DNA from: Microbacterium azadirachtae
GTDB taxonomy: Bacteria; Actinomycetota; Actinomycetes; Actinomycetales; Microbacteriaceae
Direction: 5' to 3'
NCBI RefSeq assembly: GCF_000956505.1
Contig: NZ_JYIX01000033.1
Coordinates: 124,001 to 188,000 of the forward strand
DNA: 64,000 nucleotides
Part shown: piece by piece, positions 10,695 through 19,028 of the stretch
How positions within the stretch are numbered: the first letter of the stretch is position 1
Layout of the letters: the number at the start of each line of letters is the position of its first letter
The notes under the pieces: generated by a model
What the model was told of the DNA's origin: nothing
The model's database searches: none
Seen by the model: only the letters and a program-made list of their open reading frames with translations
Position numbers and translations under genes: made by a program

Positions 10695-11537
10695 ATGACG
10701 CATCGGGACTGGTCGATCCAGGAGATCGCACGGCTGACCGGCACCACGAGCCGCACCCTGCGGCACTACGACGACATCGGTCTGCTGCCGCCGACGCGGG
10801 TCGCCTCGAACGGCTACCGCCACTACGACCAGGGCGCGCTCCTGCGCCTGCAGCGCATCCTGCTGCTGCGCGAGCTGGGGCTGGGCCTGCCGGCGATCGC
10901 CGAGGTCGTCGGAGCACCAGGAGCCGGCCGACCGCCGCGTCCGGTCGCCGAGCCGCCAGAGGCGGCGGCCCTGGAGAAGCACCTCGCGCTGCTGCGCGCG
11001 GAGCAGACCAGGCTGGCGCGGCAGATCGCGTCGGTCGAGAACACCATCACCACACTCAGAGAAGGAGGAGCACTCATGCCTGACGACATGTTCGACGGCT
11101 TCGATCACACCCAGTACAAGGACGAGGTCGAGTCCCGATGGGGCACCAAGGCCTACGCCGACAGCGACCGCTGGTGGCGCGGGCTCGGCGCCGAGGGGCA
11201 GAACGCGTGGAAGGCGGTCGTCGCCGATCTCAACCGGAGCTGGATCGCGCTCGCCGAAGCGGGCATGGATCCGGCATCGCCCGAGGCGCAGGACGTGGCC
11301 CGCCGCCACGTCGACTGGCTCACGGGCATCCCCGGCACCCCCGCCTACGGCGCGGCCGGAGATCGCAGGGCGTACGCCATCGGCCTCGGCGAGATGTACG
11401 TGGCGGATCCGCGCTTCGGCGCGAACTACGCCACCGACGCGGACCGGGCCGCGGCGGCGGGATCGGGAACGGCCGGCACGGTCGGCGCGGAGTTCGTCCG
11501 CGACGCCCTGCGCATCTACGCGGAGGGCCACCTGTAA
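10695..11537 (+). CDS. MerR family regulator with TipAS effector domain
   Basis: 280 residues. N-terminal MerR winged helix (SIQEIARLTGTTSRTLRHYD, residues ~7-26; RVASNGYRHYDQGALLRLQ), a dimerisation helix (EKHLALLRAEQTRLARQIAS), then a TipAS antibiotic-recognition domain (FDGFDHTQYKDEVESRWG, YADSDRWWRGLGAEGQNAWK) and a C-terminal helix (FVRDALRIYAEGHL). TipA-type proteins bind thiopeptide and other drugs and activate their own promoter. ATG 10695 follows AAGGAGGA (10683-10690). An internal ATG before PDDMFDGFD could make a TipAS-only product, as known for tipA, but this is speculative. Divergent from glgP. Confidence 0.92.
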   Translation: MTHRDWSIQEIARLTGTTSRTLRHYDDIGLLPPTRVASNGYRHYDQGALLRLQRILLLRELGLGLPAIAEVVGAPGAGRPPRPVAEPPEAAALEKHLALLRAEQTRLARQIASVENTITTLREGGALMPDDMFDGFDHTQYKDEVESRWGTKAYADSDRWWRGLGAEGQNAWKAVVADLNRSWIALAEAGMDPASPEAQDVARRHVDWLTGIPGTPAYGAAGDRRAYAIGLGEMYVADPRFGANYATDADRAAAAGSGTAGTVGAEFVRDALRIYAEGHL

Positions 11538-11549
11538 GGATGGCTGCGC

Positions 11550-11621
11550 CCTTCGTCTCGTCGCTGCGCTCCTCGCTCAGGGACCGGTGGTGGTTCCTGA
11601 GCGAGCGCAGCGAGACGAAGG
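11550..11621. repeat. Inverted pair of GGTCCCTGAGC-family repeats, likely terminator
   Basis: CCTTCGTCTCG...CTCGCTCAGGGACC (11550-11585) faces GGTTCCTGAGCGAGCGCAGC... (11592-11621), giving a long stem with a 6-base loop 12 bases after the tipA-like stop. The same unit occurs as a four-fold tandem at 25451-25550. Confidence 0.8.
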
Positions 11622-11675
11622 ACGCTTAACGACCCCCGGTGCCGTCCGCTGCAGCCGGGATAGGCTGGCACCACG

Positions 11676-13061
11676 ATGGGCATCTCGCGGCGAACCCTGC
11701 TCGTCGGCGCCGGGGCCGGTGCCGTCGCGGTGCTCCTCGCGGCCTGCACGCCGGAGCCGCAGCCGACGAAGACGCCGACCACCGCCCCGCCCTCGCCGAC
11801 GCCGACGGTCACGCCGGGCGCCGCACCGGAGCCGGCGGCCTGGATGCGCAGCACCTGGTCGACGGACGCGTACTCCCGCGGGGCGATGAGCTACCTGCCC
11901 GCCGGGACGACACCTCAGTTGCGCAAGGATCTCGCCGTGCCGATCGGCGCCCGCGTGTTCCTCGCCGGAGAGGCCACGGATCCGGATCACCCCGGAACGG
12001 TTCCCGGCGCGATCGACTCCGGCCAGCGCGCCGCTGCCCAGCTCATCGCGGCCTCGACCAGCGGCGAGCGCATCGCCGTGGTCGGCGCGGGCGCGGCCGG
12101 GGCCGCCGCCGCCCGCGCCCTCGCCGATGCGGGCCGCACGGTGACCGTGCTCGAGGCGCGCGAGCGCACCGGCGGCCGGATCCGCTCGGTCGCCGACAAG
12201 GCCTGGCCGATCCCGGTGCAGCTCGGCGCCTGGCTCTCGGCGGGCGAGGGGGCAGGAACCCTGGGGGGCGAGCTCGCCGCACAGGGGGTCCACCGCGTGA
12301 CGTTCGACCGGCCGACCGGCTGGTCGAAGGACGGCGCCGCACCCGCGATCGATGCGGGACCGCTGCGGAACGCCGTCGACAAGGCGGCGAACGCGCCCTC
12401 CGACGTCCCGATCGACGCCGCGCTCACCGCGGCGGGAGCAGATCCTGCCGACCCCGCGCTCGCCGCCGCCCTCGCCTGGGTGCAGGCGACCACGGGCGCA
12501 GACGCCGCGAAGGCTTCGAGCTGGTTCCCGCCGGCGTTCGTCCCTGACGCACTCGTCGGCGCGGACGGCGATGTCGGCGTGCTCGTGAACTCGCCGCTCG
12601 ACGGCATCAAGGTCACGCTCGCCTCGCCCGTGACGCGCATCGCGTATGACGACTCAGGAGTGAGCCTGCGTCTGGGCACGGGCGAGTCGCTGTCCTTCGA
12701 CCGCGTCGTCGTGACCGCTCCGCTCGGCGTGCTGCAGCATCAGGCGATCGAGTTCGCACCCCCGCTGCCGTTCGGCCACCGGGGGGCGATCGCCGCGCTC
12801 GCCTCGGGATACGTCGAGACCGTGTGGGCGCAGTTCGACGAGGCCTTCTGGAAGGTCGACGCCGACATCTGGCACGTCGTCGGCGGCGACGGCCCGATCC
12901 GCACCTGGCTGAACCTGCAGCCCGTGACCGGGAGGCCCGTGCTCGTCGGCCTGGTCGGCGGGCCGGAGGCCGAAGCCTTCGCGAAGCTCGGAGACGGCGA
13001 CGCGGAGGCCGCCGTGCGCGAGTCCCTCCGGTTCTTCGTCTCGGCGACGCCCGCCCCCTGA
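11676..13061 (+). CDS. Lipoprotein-signal flavin amine oxidase, circularly permuted
   Basis: 461 residues. N-terminus: twin-arginine (SRRTLLVGAGAG) and lipobox LAAC (Cys 24), then a Pro/Thr linker. Residues ~61-124 match what is normally the C-terminal block of flavin amine oxidases: STDAYSRGAMSYLPAG, RVFLAGEATD, GTVPGAIDSGQRAA. Only then comes the normally N-terminal FAD Rossmann motif, RIAVVGAGAAGAAAARALAD (GxGxxG at 137-142) with VTVLEARERTGGRIR. The protein ends at GDGDAEAAVRESLRFF, the point after which the C-terminal block usually follows. The order of sequence blocks is thus permuted. It would oxidise an amine outside the membrane; the substrate is unknown. Alternatively it could be inactive. 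Confidence 0.85.
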   Translation: MGISRRTLLVGAGAGAVAVLLAACTPEPQPTKTPTTAPPSPTPTVTPGAAPEPAAWMRSTWSTDAYSRGAMSYLPAGTTPQLRKDLAVPIGARVFLAGEATDPDHPGTVPGAIDSGQRAAAQLIAASTSGERIAVVGAGAAGAAAARALADAGRTVTVLEARERTGGRIRSVADKAWPIPVQLGAWLSAGEGAGTLGGELAAQGVHRVTFDRPTGWSKDGAAPAIDAGPLRNAVDKAANAPSDVPIDAALTAAGADPADPALAAALAWVQATTGADAAKASSWFPPAFVPDALVGADGDVGVLVNSPLDGIKVTLASPVTRIAYDDSGVSLRLGTGESLSFDRVVVTAPLGVLQHQAIEFAPPLPFGHRGAIAALASGYVETVWAQFDEAFWKVDADIWHVVGGDGPIRTWLNLQPVTGRPVLVGLVGGPEAEAFAKLGDGDAEAAVRESLRFFVSATPAP

Positions 13062-13063
13062 TC

Positions 13064-13744
13064 TCAGGCCGGATCCGGCTCGTCCCCATCGGGTCTCGGC
13101 GTGCGGTGCAGATCCGTCCTGGCCATGGTGTGCAGCCGGCTGAGCGCGACGAGGCCGCTGGCGACGAGCGCGAAGATCGCCAGGGCGATCGCGCACGTCA
13201 GGATCATCTCGGGCGTCCCCGAGACCTGTCGCGGATCCAGGAAGTAGTACGGGTACCAGCCGACCACGCCCCCTCGCCAGATCGTGAACACGCCCCAGAC
13301 GGCGGGGTACAGGACGACGTACGGCACGATCCGCCAGGATGCGGCACGCCGGCCGGGGCCGAAGACCCAGGCGATGATCGTCCAGGCGGGAAGTGCGAAG
13401 TGCAGCACGATGTCCGACCACGGCACCCAGATCGGGATGCCGTGCAGGCCCGCCTGCCACACGATCAGGGCGAACGCGAGGCCGGCCGTGATGGTCCAGC
13501 TGAGCACGACGGCCCTGGCCGTCGTGAGCCACGCCGGATCCTCCGGGGTCCGCAGTGCGATGATCCCGGCGATCAGGGCGAGGATCGCGAACACGATGTT
13601 CGACTCGATCGTGAGATACGCGAGGTAGTTCTGGCCGGCGATGGTCTGCGAGCCCAGGCCCCAGAACAGACGGTCCACGAGGGCGACTCCGCACACGCCC
13701 GCGGTGAGCAGACGCGACCAGCCGAAGGCCATCCTCATGGTCAC
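13064..13744 (-). CDS. Pr6Pr family membrane protein
   Basis: 226 residues with about six hydrophobic segments: ACGVALVDRLFWGL, ESNIVFAILALIAGIIAL, VVLSWTITAGLAFALIVW, FALPAWTIIAWVFG, VPYVVLYPAVWGVFTIW and ILTCAIALAIFALVASGLVA. This pattern, with HFALPAWT and the PYYFLDP loop, matches the Pr6Pr/FAR-17a-like family of unknown function. GTG 13744 is preferred because GAGGAGG lies 11 bases upstream; ATG 13738 or GTG 13804 are alternatives. It converges on the amine oxidase gene with a 2-base gap. Confidence 0.75.
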   Translation of the reverse strand: MTMRMAFGWSRLLTAGVCGVALVDRLFWGLGSQTIAGQNYLAYLTIESNIVFAILALIAGIIALRTPEDPAWLTTARAVVLSWTITAGLAFALIVWQAGLHGIPIWVPWSDIVLHFALPAWTIIAWVFGPGRRAASWRIVPYVVLYPAVWGVFTIWRGGVVGWYPYYFLDPRQVSGTPEMILTCAIALAIFALVASGLVALSRLHTMARTDLHRTPRPDGDEPDPA

Positions 13745-13900
13745 TCGCGCGTCGTCCTCCTCGGCCGGGCTGTTCGACGGCCCTCGGGTCGGGTCGCCCG
13801 TCACCCGGCCGAGTCTACGGAACCCCGATGTGCCCGGTCCGGATCCGGGGGATTCGAGCGTGTGCACGGCCCGGTTCGGGCCCCCTCTGCCGTGCGGCAG

Positions 13901-13991
13901 GGTTCGGGGCGCGCTCTGTCGTTTTGGGGCGCGTGGGGCCGGGTTTTCGTGGCGGGGTGCGCCCCAAAACGGCGAAGTGCGCCCCGAAACG
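13901..13991. repeat. 91-bp direct repeat, copy 1
   Basis: Starts GGTTCGGGGCGCGCTCTGTC and contains the internal perfect 13-bp inverted repeat CGTTTTGGGGCGC (13920-13932) / GCGCCCCAAAACG (13959-13971). About 95% identical to 14063-14153; offset 162 bases. Confidence 0.9.
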
Positions 13992-14062
13992 TGGGTATCG
14001 GCTGGGGCCGTGGGACCCGGGCCTGGTTCGGGTTTGAGTCGTTGGAGCAGGTGCAGGTTCTT

Positions 14063-14153
14063 GGTTCGGGGCGCACTCTGTCGTTTTGGGGCGCGTGGGG
14101 CCGGGTTTTCGTGGCGGGGTGCGCCCCAAAACGGGGAGGTGCGCCCCAAAACG
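14063..14153. repeat. 91-bp direct repeat, copy 2
   Basis: Second copy, differing by only a few bases, among them GCGCTC to GCACTC and GGCGAAGTGC to GGGGAGGTGC. It keeps the same 13-bp inverted repeat of the GCGCCCCAAAACG family seen also at 5672-5749. Confidence 0.9.
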
Positions 14154-14250
14154 CAGCGAAGTGCGCCCCGAAACACGCTGAAACGCAGCGAGGGGCACCC
14201 CGAACCCGGAGCAGGGTCCCCGAAAGGGACCCGGGTCTAGGCTGTCGGGC

Positions 14251-14658
14251 GTGACTTCGCCCGTGCCGCTCCGTCTCGCGCTCGTCGTGGCGGGGGGCGT
14301 GATCGGCTCCGCCGCGCGGCTCGGACTGGGGCTCGCGCTGCCGGCTCCGGGCGGGAGCGGCCTCGGCGCCGTCCCGTGGGCCACGCTCATCGCGAACGTC
14401 GTGGGCGCGTTCCTCATCGGAGTGCTCGCCGCCCGGCTGCCGTCGTCGAGCGGCGTCCGGATCCTCCTCGGCACCGGGGTGCTCGGCGGCTTCACGACCT
14501 ACAGCGCGTTCGCCGTCGGCAGCGTCACACTGTGGCACGCGCAGCCCTGGCTCGCTGCGGCCTACGCGATCGGCAGCCTCGTGCTCGGCCTCGGCGCCGC
14601 GGCGCTCGGACTCGATCTCGCCCGGCCCCGCTCCTCGCACACGCAGGCGCACGGATGA
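14251..14658 (+). CDS. crcB: CrcB/Fluc fluoride channel subunit 1
   Basis: 135 residues, four hydrophobic segments. Fluc signatures: GGVIGSAARLGLG near the N-terminus, WATLIANVVGAFLIG and GGFTTYSAFAVGSV (the TTYS/TTFS signature). Fluc proteins are dual-topology dimers that export fluoride; Gram-positives often carry two genes whose products pair with opposite orientation. GTG start at 14251; no obvious Shine-Dalgarno. The stop overlaps the next crcB by 4 bases (ATGA). Confidence 0.93.
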   Translation: MTSPVPLRLALVVAGGVIGSAARLGLGLALPAPGGSGLGAVPWATLIANVVGAFLIGVLAARLPSSSGVRILLGTGVLGGFTTYSAFAVGSVTLWHAQPWLAAAYAIGSLVLGLGAAALGLDLARPRSSHTQAHG

Positions 14659-15020
14659 GCCCGCTGATCTTCCTGTACGCCGCGCTCGCCGGAGGCGTCG
14701 GCGCTGGTCTGCGCTACCTCGTCGACCTCGGCGTCGCGCGCCTGGTCGGCACCCGGTATCCCTGGGGCGTGCTCGTGATCAACCTGACCGGATCCTTCGC
14801 GCTGGGCGTGGTCACGGGCGGCTTCCCCGGGGCGGCGTTCATCGTCGGGGCGGGCCTGCTCGGCGGCTACACGACGTTCAGCACGGCCATGCTCGACACG
14901 GTCGCGCTGTGGCGGGACGGATCGTCCAGGGCCGCCTTCTTCAACGCCGTGGGCATGCTGATCCTCGGCGTGCTCGCCGCCGTCGCCGGGCTCGCGCTCG
15001 GCACCGCTCTCGCGGGCTAG
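14655..15020 (+). CDS. crcB: CrcB/Fluc fluoride channel subunit 2
   Basis: 121 residues with GGVGAGLRYLVD, PWGVLVINLTGSFALG and GGYTTFSTAMLDT, all Fluc signatures. Translationally coupled to the first crcB through an ATGA overlap, supporting a heterodimeric fluoride exporter. No crcB riboswitch was recognised upstream of the pair. Confidence 0.93.
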   Translation: MSPLIFLYAALAGGVGAGLRYLVDLGVARLVGTRYPWGVLVINLTGSFALGVVTGGFPGAAFIVGAGLLGGYTTFSTAMLDTVALWRDGSSRAAFFNAVGMLILGVLAAVAGLALGTALAG

Positions 15021-15033
15021 GCGCTCGTCCCGC

Positions 15034-15516
15034 TCAGGAGCGGGGCTCGAGGTCGCTCGCCTCGACGCCGATGTCCTCGGCCCACAGTTCGGGGCGCTCG
15101 CTCATCATCCGGTCCATGAGCGCGATGCAGTCGGCGTCGTCGGCGATCACGAGCTCCTTGCCGTTCGAGCGCAGCCACGCCTCCGACTCCTGGAAGCTGC
15201 GGTTCTCGCCGATCACGATGCGCGGGATCTCGTAGAGCGTCGCGGTGCCGGCGCACATGTAGCAGGGGGAGAGGGTCGTGTAGAGGACGCTCTCCCGGTA
15301 GACGCGCGCCGGCAGCCGGCCCGCGTTCTCCAGGCAGTCCGTCTCGCCGTGACGGATGACGCTGCCCAGCTGCACGCGACGGTTGCGACCCACGGCCAGC
15401 ACCTCGCCGTCGTGCACGAGCGCGGCGCCGATCGGGATGCCGCCCTCCGCCCAGCCGATCCTGGCCTGTTCGACGGCCAGATCGAGGAAGCGACGATCGT
15501 CTGCGCTCAGCTGCAT
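15034..15516 (-). CDS. Cytosine deaminase, eukaryotic Fcy1-like type
   Basis: 160 residues of the zinc CDA fold: HGETDCLENAGRL supplies the zinc His and catalytic Glu, and LYTTLSPCYMC supplies the PCxxC cysteines. The frame GIPIGAAL, LENAGRLPARVY, IPRIVIGENRSFQ and the C-terminal SERPELWAEDIG closely follow the small yeast-type cytosine deaminase (HGE, SPCxMC, ERPxxWxEDIG) rather than the large amidohydrolase CodA or tRNA adenosine deaminase TadA. It would convert cytosine to uracil for pyrimidine salvage. ATG 15516. Monocistronic, convergent to crcB. Confidence 0.85.
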   Translation of the reverse strand: MQLSADDRRFLDLAVEQARIGWAEGGIPIGAALVHDGEVLAVGRNRRVQLGSVIRHGETDCLENAGRLPARVYRESVLYTTLSPCYMCAGTATLYEIPRIVIGENRSFQESEAWLRSNGKELVIADDADCIALMDRMMSERPELWAEDIGVEASDLEPRS

Positions 15517-15608
15517 GGTGCCATCGTATTCAGGGGCCCGTGCGCGTCCAGGGGCCCGCCGCAGAGGATCCGGACGCCGGCTGTGACGAGGACGATACCC
15601 GGGGGTTC

Positions 15609-15614
15609 TAGAAT
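15609..15614 (+). promoter_or_regulatory. Candidate -10 of the RND transporter gene
   Basis: TAGAAT sits 48 bases before the GTG start of the exporter. No good -35 is at the expected distance, so support is limited. Confidence 0.3.
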
Positions 15615-15661
15615 CTGGCCTGTACGCCCGATCCTCCGCACCGGGCTACGAAGGGGGACCC

Positions 15662-18600
15662 GTGTCGAAGCTCGCCGTTCTGAGCCTGCGCAACCGCGCG
15701 CTGATCGCGCTCATCACGATCGTGGCCGCGGTGTTCGGCGGTCTCGCGCTCACGAACCTGAAGCAGGAGCTGATCCCGTCGATCGAGTTCCCGCAGCTCG
15801 CGATCGTCGCGAGCTACCCCGGGGCCTCGCCCGAGGTCGTCGAGCACGACGTGTCCACCCCGATCGAGACCGCGATCCAGGGCGTTCCGGGCCTCGACAC
15901 GTCCACGGCGACGAGCACGACCAACTCGTCCGTGATCCAGGCGTCCTTCGCGTACGGCACCAACCTCGCGACCGCCGAGCAGAAGATCAACCAGGCGATC
16001 GGGCGCATCAAGTCGCAGCTGCCCGACGGCGTGGATCCGCAGGTCATCACCGCGTCGATCGACGACTTCCCCGTGATCCAGCTCGCGGTCACCGGTTTCT
16101 CCGACGCGGAGACGGCGCAGCAGCGCCTCACGAACACGGTCATCCCGAAGATCGAGCGGCTCAAGGGCGTGAACGCCGCCTCCCTCGTCGGCGGGCAGGG
16201 CAAGCGCCTCACGATCACGCCCGACAACACCGCCCTGCTGGCGGCCGGGCTCCCCTCGAGCGCGATCAAGGACGCGCTGCAGCAGAACGGCACGCTGTTC
16301 CCCGGCGGATCCATCACCGAGAACGACAACACGCTCACGGTGCAGACCGGCGAGAAGCTCACGAGCGTCGAGCAGGTGCAAGCGATCCCACTCATCGGCG
16401 GGACGGCGCCGGGCGCCACGGTCGGATCCGTCGCGAAGGTCGAGATCGACGGGGATCCGGTCACGTCGCTCTCTCGCGTCGACGGCAAGACGGCCCTCAC
16501 GATCGCGGTGACCAAGCTTCCGTCCGCGAACACGGTTGACGTGTCCAAGGCCGTCACCGATCTCATCCCGCAGCTCAAGAAGGATCTGCCCGGCGCGACG
16601 TTCAAGACGGTCTTCGACCAGGCGCCGTTCATCCAGCAGTCGATCGAGTCGCTCGCCCAGGAGGGCCTGCTGGGCCTCGTCTTCGCGGTGATCGTGATCC
16701 TGATCTTCCTGCTGTCGGTGCGCTCGACGCTCGTCACTGCGATCTCGATCCCGACGAGCGTCCTCATCACCTTCATCGGGATCCAGGCCTTCGGATACTC
16801 GCTGAACATCCTCACACTCGGCGCGCTCACGATCGCGATCGGCCGCGTCGTCGACGACTCGATCGTCGTGATCGAGAACATCAAACGGCACTACGTGCAG
16901 GGCGCCGACAAGAAGGCCGCGATCATCAGCGCCGTGCGCGAGGTCGCGATGGCCGTCACCGCGTCGACGATCACGACGGTCGCGGTGTTCCTGCCGATCG
17001 CCTTCGTCGGCGACATGACCGGCGAGCTCTTCCGCCCGTTCGCGCTCACGGTGACGATCGCGATGACGGCGTCGCTGCTCGTGGCGCTCACGATCGTGCC
17101 CGTGCTCGCGTACTGGTTCCTGCGCCCTGGCAAGCCGCTGCTCGGCGCGGACGGTCACGCGATCGACCCCGAGCACGAGGACGCCCCGCCGACCCGGCTG
17201 CAGAAGGCGTACCTGCCGATCCTGCGCTGGACGCTCCGCCACTCGTGGATCACGCTCGTCCTCGCCGTCGTCGTGCTGATCGGCACGATGGCCGCCGCGC
17301 CGCTCATGAAGGTGAACTTCCTCGGATCCAGCGGCCAGAACACCTTCACGATGACGCAGTCCCTGGGCCAGGCGCCCAGCCTCGACGCCGAGGACAAGGC
17401 GGCGCAGAAGGTCGAGGAGGCGATCAAGGACATCAAGGGCATCAAGACCGTGCAGGTCTCGATCGGCTCGAGCGGATCCGCCCTGCGGGACGCGTTCTCC
17501 GGCGGCGGATCCGGCATCACCTACTCGATCACGACGGATCCGTCGGCGAACCAGGAGACCGTCCAGGCCGACGTGCGCGCGGCCGTGAAGAAGCTCGACG
17601 GCGTCGGCGACATCACGATCGCCGCCTCCCAGGGCTTCGGATCCAGCGACATCCAGGTGAAGATCACCGCACCGGACGAGAAGACGCTGACCGACGCGAC
17701 CGACGCGCTCGTCGCCAAGCTCAAGGGCTCGGCCGGCGTCAACCAGGTCACGAGCAACCTCTCGGCCTCGCTGCCGTACGTCTCGGTGCAGGTCGACCGC
17801 GCGGCCGCCGCGCAGCACGGCCTCAGCGAGGTCGCGGTCGGCGGCATCGTCTCGCAGTCGATGCGTCCGCAGCAGATCGGATCCGTGGAGATCGACGGAT
17901 CCTCGCTCACCGTCTTCCTGCAGAGCGCGAACCCGCCGACCACGGTCGATGAGCTGAAGGCCCTGACGATCCCGAGCCGGGCAGGGCTCATCCGCCTGGA
18001 CCAGATCGCGACCGTTCAGCAGAGCGAGAGCCCGGCGTCGGTGACGACCCAGCGCGGGCAGCGCACGGCGACCGTCTCGGTCACGCCGAAGGGCAACGAC
18101 CTCGCGAGCGCCTCGACCTCGGTGTCGAAGGCGATCACGAGCGCCAAGCTCCCCTCCGGCGCCGACGCGACGCTCGGCGGAGTGGTCACGCAGCAGCAGG
18201 ACGCGTTCGGCCAGCTCGGGCTCGCGATGCTCGCGGCGATCCTCATCGTCTACATCGTGATGGTGGCGACGTTCAAGTCGCTCCGGCAGCCGATCCTGCT
18301 GCTGAGCTCGGTGCCGTTCGCGGCGACCGGCGCCATCCTGCTGCAGATCGCGACCGGCGTGCCGCTCGGCGTCGCCTCCCTCATCGGCGTGCTCATGCTC
18401 ATCGGCATCGTGGTGACCAATGCGATCGTGCTCGTGGACCTGGTGAACCAGTACCGCGAGAAGGGCATGAACGCGCACGACGCCACGATCGCCGGCGGAT
18501 CCCGGCGCCTCCGGCCGATCCTGATGACCGCGCTCGCCACGATCTTCGCGCTCACCCCGATGGCGCTCGGCATCACGGGCCACGGCGGCTTCATCTCGCA

Positions 18601-19015
18601 GCCGCTCGCGATCGTCGTGATCGGCGGCCTGGTGTCGTCGACCGTGCTGACGCTGCTCGTGCTGCCCACGCTCTACAACCTCGTCGAGGGCGCCAGGGAA
18701 CGCCGGGCCGCCAAGCGCGCGGCGAAGGCCGGCAACAGTGCGGACGCGGCGCTCGCCGGAGCGGGAGCGCCGCTCGCTGGAGCCGGTGCGGGCGCGGTGC
18801 TCGCCGGAGCGGCCTCGACCGAGGCGTCTTCCGCGGACGACGCTTCGATGCCTCCGCACCACCCCACCCGCCGCGAGCTGCGCGAGAACGGTCAGCCCGC
18901 CGAGGAGGAGTCCGCCACGGAGCAGCCCGCCGAGGAGCAGCCGACCACGGAGCAGCCGACCACGGAGCAGCCCGCCACGGAGCAGCCCACCGAGGGGAAG
19001 CCAGAGTCCGACTGA
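15662..19015 (+). CDS. RND family efflux transporter (HAE1/SwrC-like)
   Basis: 1117 residues, full-length RND pump with two repeats of six membrane helices and two large extracytoplasmic loops. N-terminal helix NRALIALITIVAAVFGGLAL, then FPQLAIVASYPGASPEVVE. The proton-relay helix carries GRVVDDSIVVIENIK (the two aspartates of RND TM4). RSTLVTAISIPTSVLITF and PIAFVGDMTGELFRPFALTV are conserved. In Gram-positives such pumps work without an outer-membrane channel and export detergents, lipids or drugs. The last ~35 residues are a Glu/Gln/Pro/Thr repeat tail (TEQPTTEQPATEQP). GTG start follows AAGGGGG. Monocistronic. Confidence 0.93.
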   Translation: MSKLAVLSLRNRALIALITIVAAVFGGLALTNLKQELIPSIEFPQLAIVASYPGASPEVVEHDVSTPIETAIQGVPGLDTSTATSTTNSSVIQASFAYGTNLATAEQKINQAIGRIKSQLPDGVDPQVITASIDDFPVIQLAVTGFSDAETAQQRLTNTVIPKIERLKGVNAASLVGGQGKRLTITPDNTALLAAGLPSSAIKDALQQNGTLFPGGSITENDNTLTVQTGEKLTSVEQVQAIPLIGGTAPGATVGSVAKVEIDGDPVTSLSRVDGKTALTIAVTKLPSANTVDVSKAVTDLIPQLKKDLPGATFKTVFDQAPFIQQSIESLAQEGLLGLVFAVIVILIFLLSVRSTLVTAISIPTSVLITFIGIQAFGYSLNILTLGALTIAIGRVVDDSIVVIENIKRHYVQGADKKAAIISAVREVAMAVTASTITTVAVFLPIAFVGDMTGELFRPFALTVTIAMTASLLVALTIVPVLAYWFLRPGKPLLGADGHAIDPEHEDAPPTRLQKAYLPILRWTLRHSWITLVLAVVVLIGTMAAAPLMKVNFLGSSGQNTFTMTQSLGQAPSLDAEDKAAQKVEEAIKDIKGIKTVQVSIGSSGSALRDAFSGGGSGITYSITTDPSANQETVQADVRAAVKKLDGVGDITIAASQGFGSSDIQVKITAPDEKTLTDATDALVAKLKGSAGVNQVTSNLSASLPYVSVQVDRAAAAQHGLSEVAVGGIVSQSMRPQQIGSVEIDGSSLTVFLQSANPPTTVDELKALTIPSRAGLIRLDQIATVQQSESPASVTTQRGQRTATVSVTPKGNDLASASTSVSKAITSAKLPSGADATLGGVVTQQQDAFGQLGLAMLAAILIVYIVMVATFKSLRQPILLLSSVPFAATGAILLQIATGVPLGVASLIGVLMLIGIVVTNAIVLVDLVNQYREKGMNAHDATIAGGSRRLRPILMTALATIFALTPMALGITGHGGFISQPLAIVVIGGLVSSTVLTLLVLPTLYNLVEGARERRAAKRAAKAGNSADAALAGAGAPLAGAGAGAVLAGAASTEASSADDASMPPHHPTRRELRENGQPAEEESATEQPAEEQPTTEQPTTEQPATEQPTEGKPESD

Positions 19016-19028
19016 GTCCGCGGTGCGG

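Larger units (their letters stand above)
13805..14250. other. Gene-free repeat region
   Basis: No open frame here resembles a protein. The 446 bases hold two copies of a 91-bp direct repeat (listed separately) and extra GCGCCCC(G/A)AAAC motifs to about 14195. The crcB promoter must lie near its right edge, but no convincing -10/-35 pair and no fluoride riboswitch were seen. Confidence 0.7.

Noticed and set aside
13828..14250. Open frames in the crcB upstream gap (peptides with CRFGARGAGFSWRGAP repeats)
   Set aside because: They only translate the 91-bp direct repeats, in several frames and both strands; no start signals or homology.
14154..14250. Fluoride riboswitch upstream of crcB
   Set aside because: The conserved GGnGAUGG...CGCC...GGCUGAUGG... 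core could not be found.
15608..18862. Long minus-strand open frame of over 1000 codons opposite the RND gene
   Set aside because: Its translation is Arg/Asp/His/Gly-rich low complexity without family motifs, exactly what antisense frames of GC-rich genes give; the plus-strand frame has clear RND signatures.
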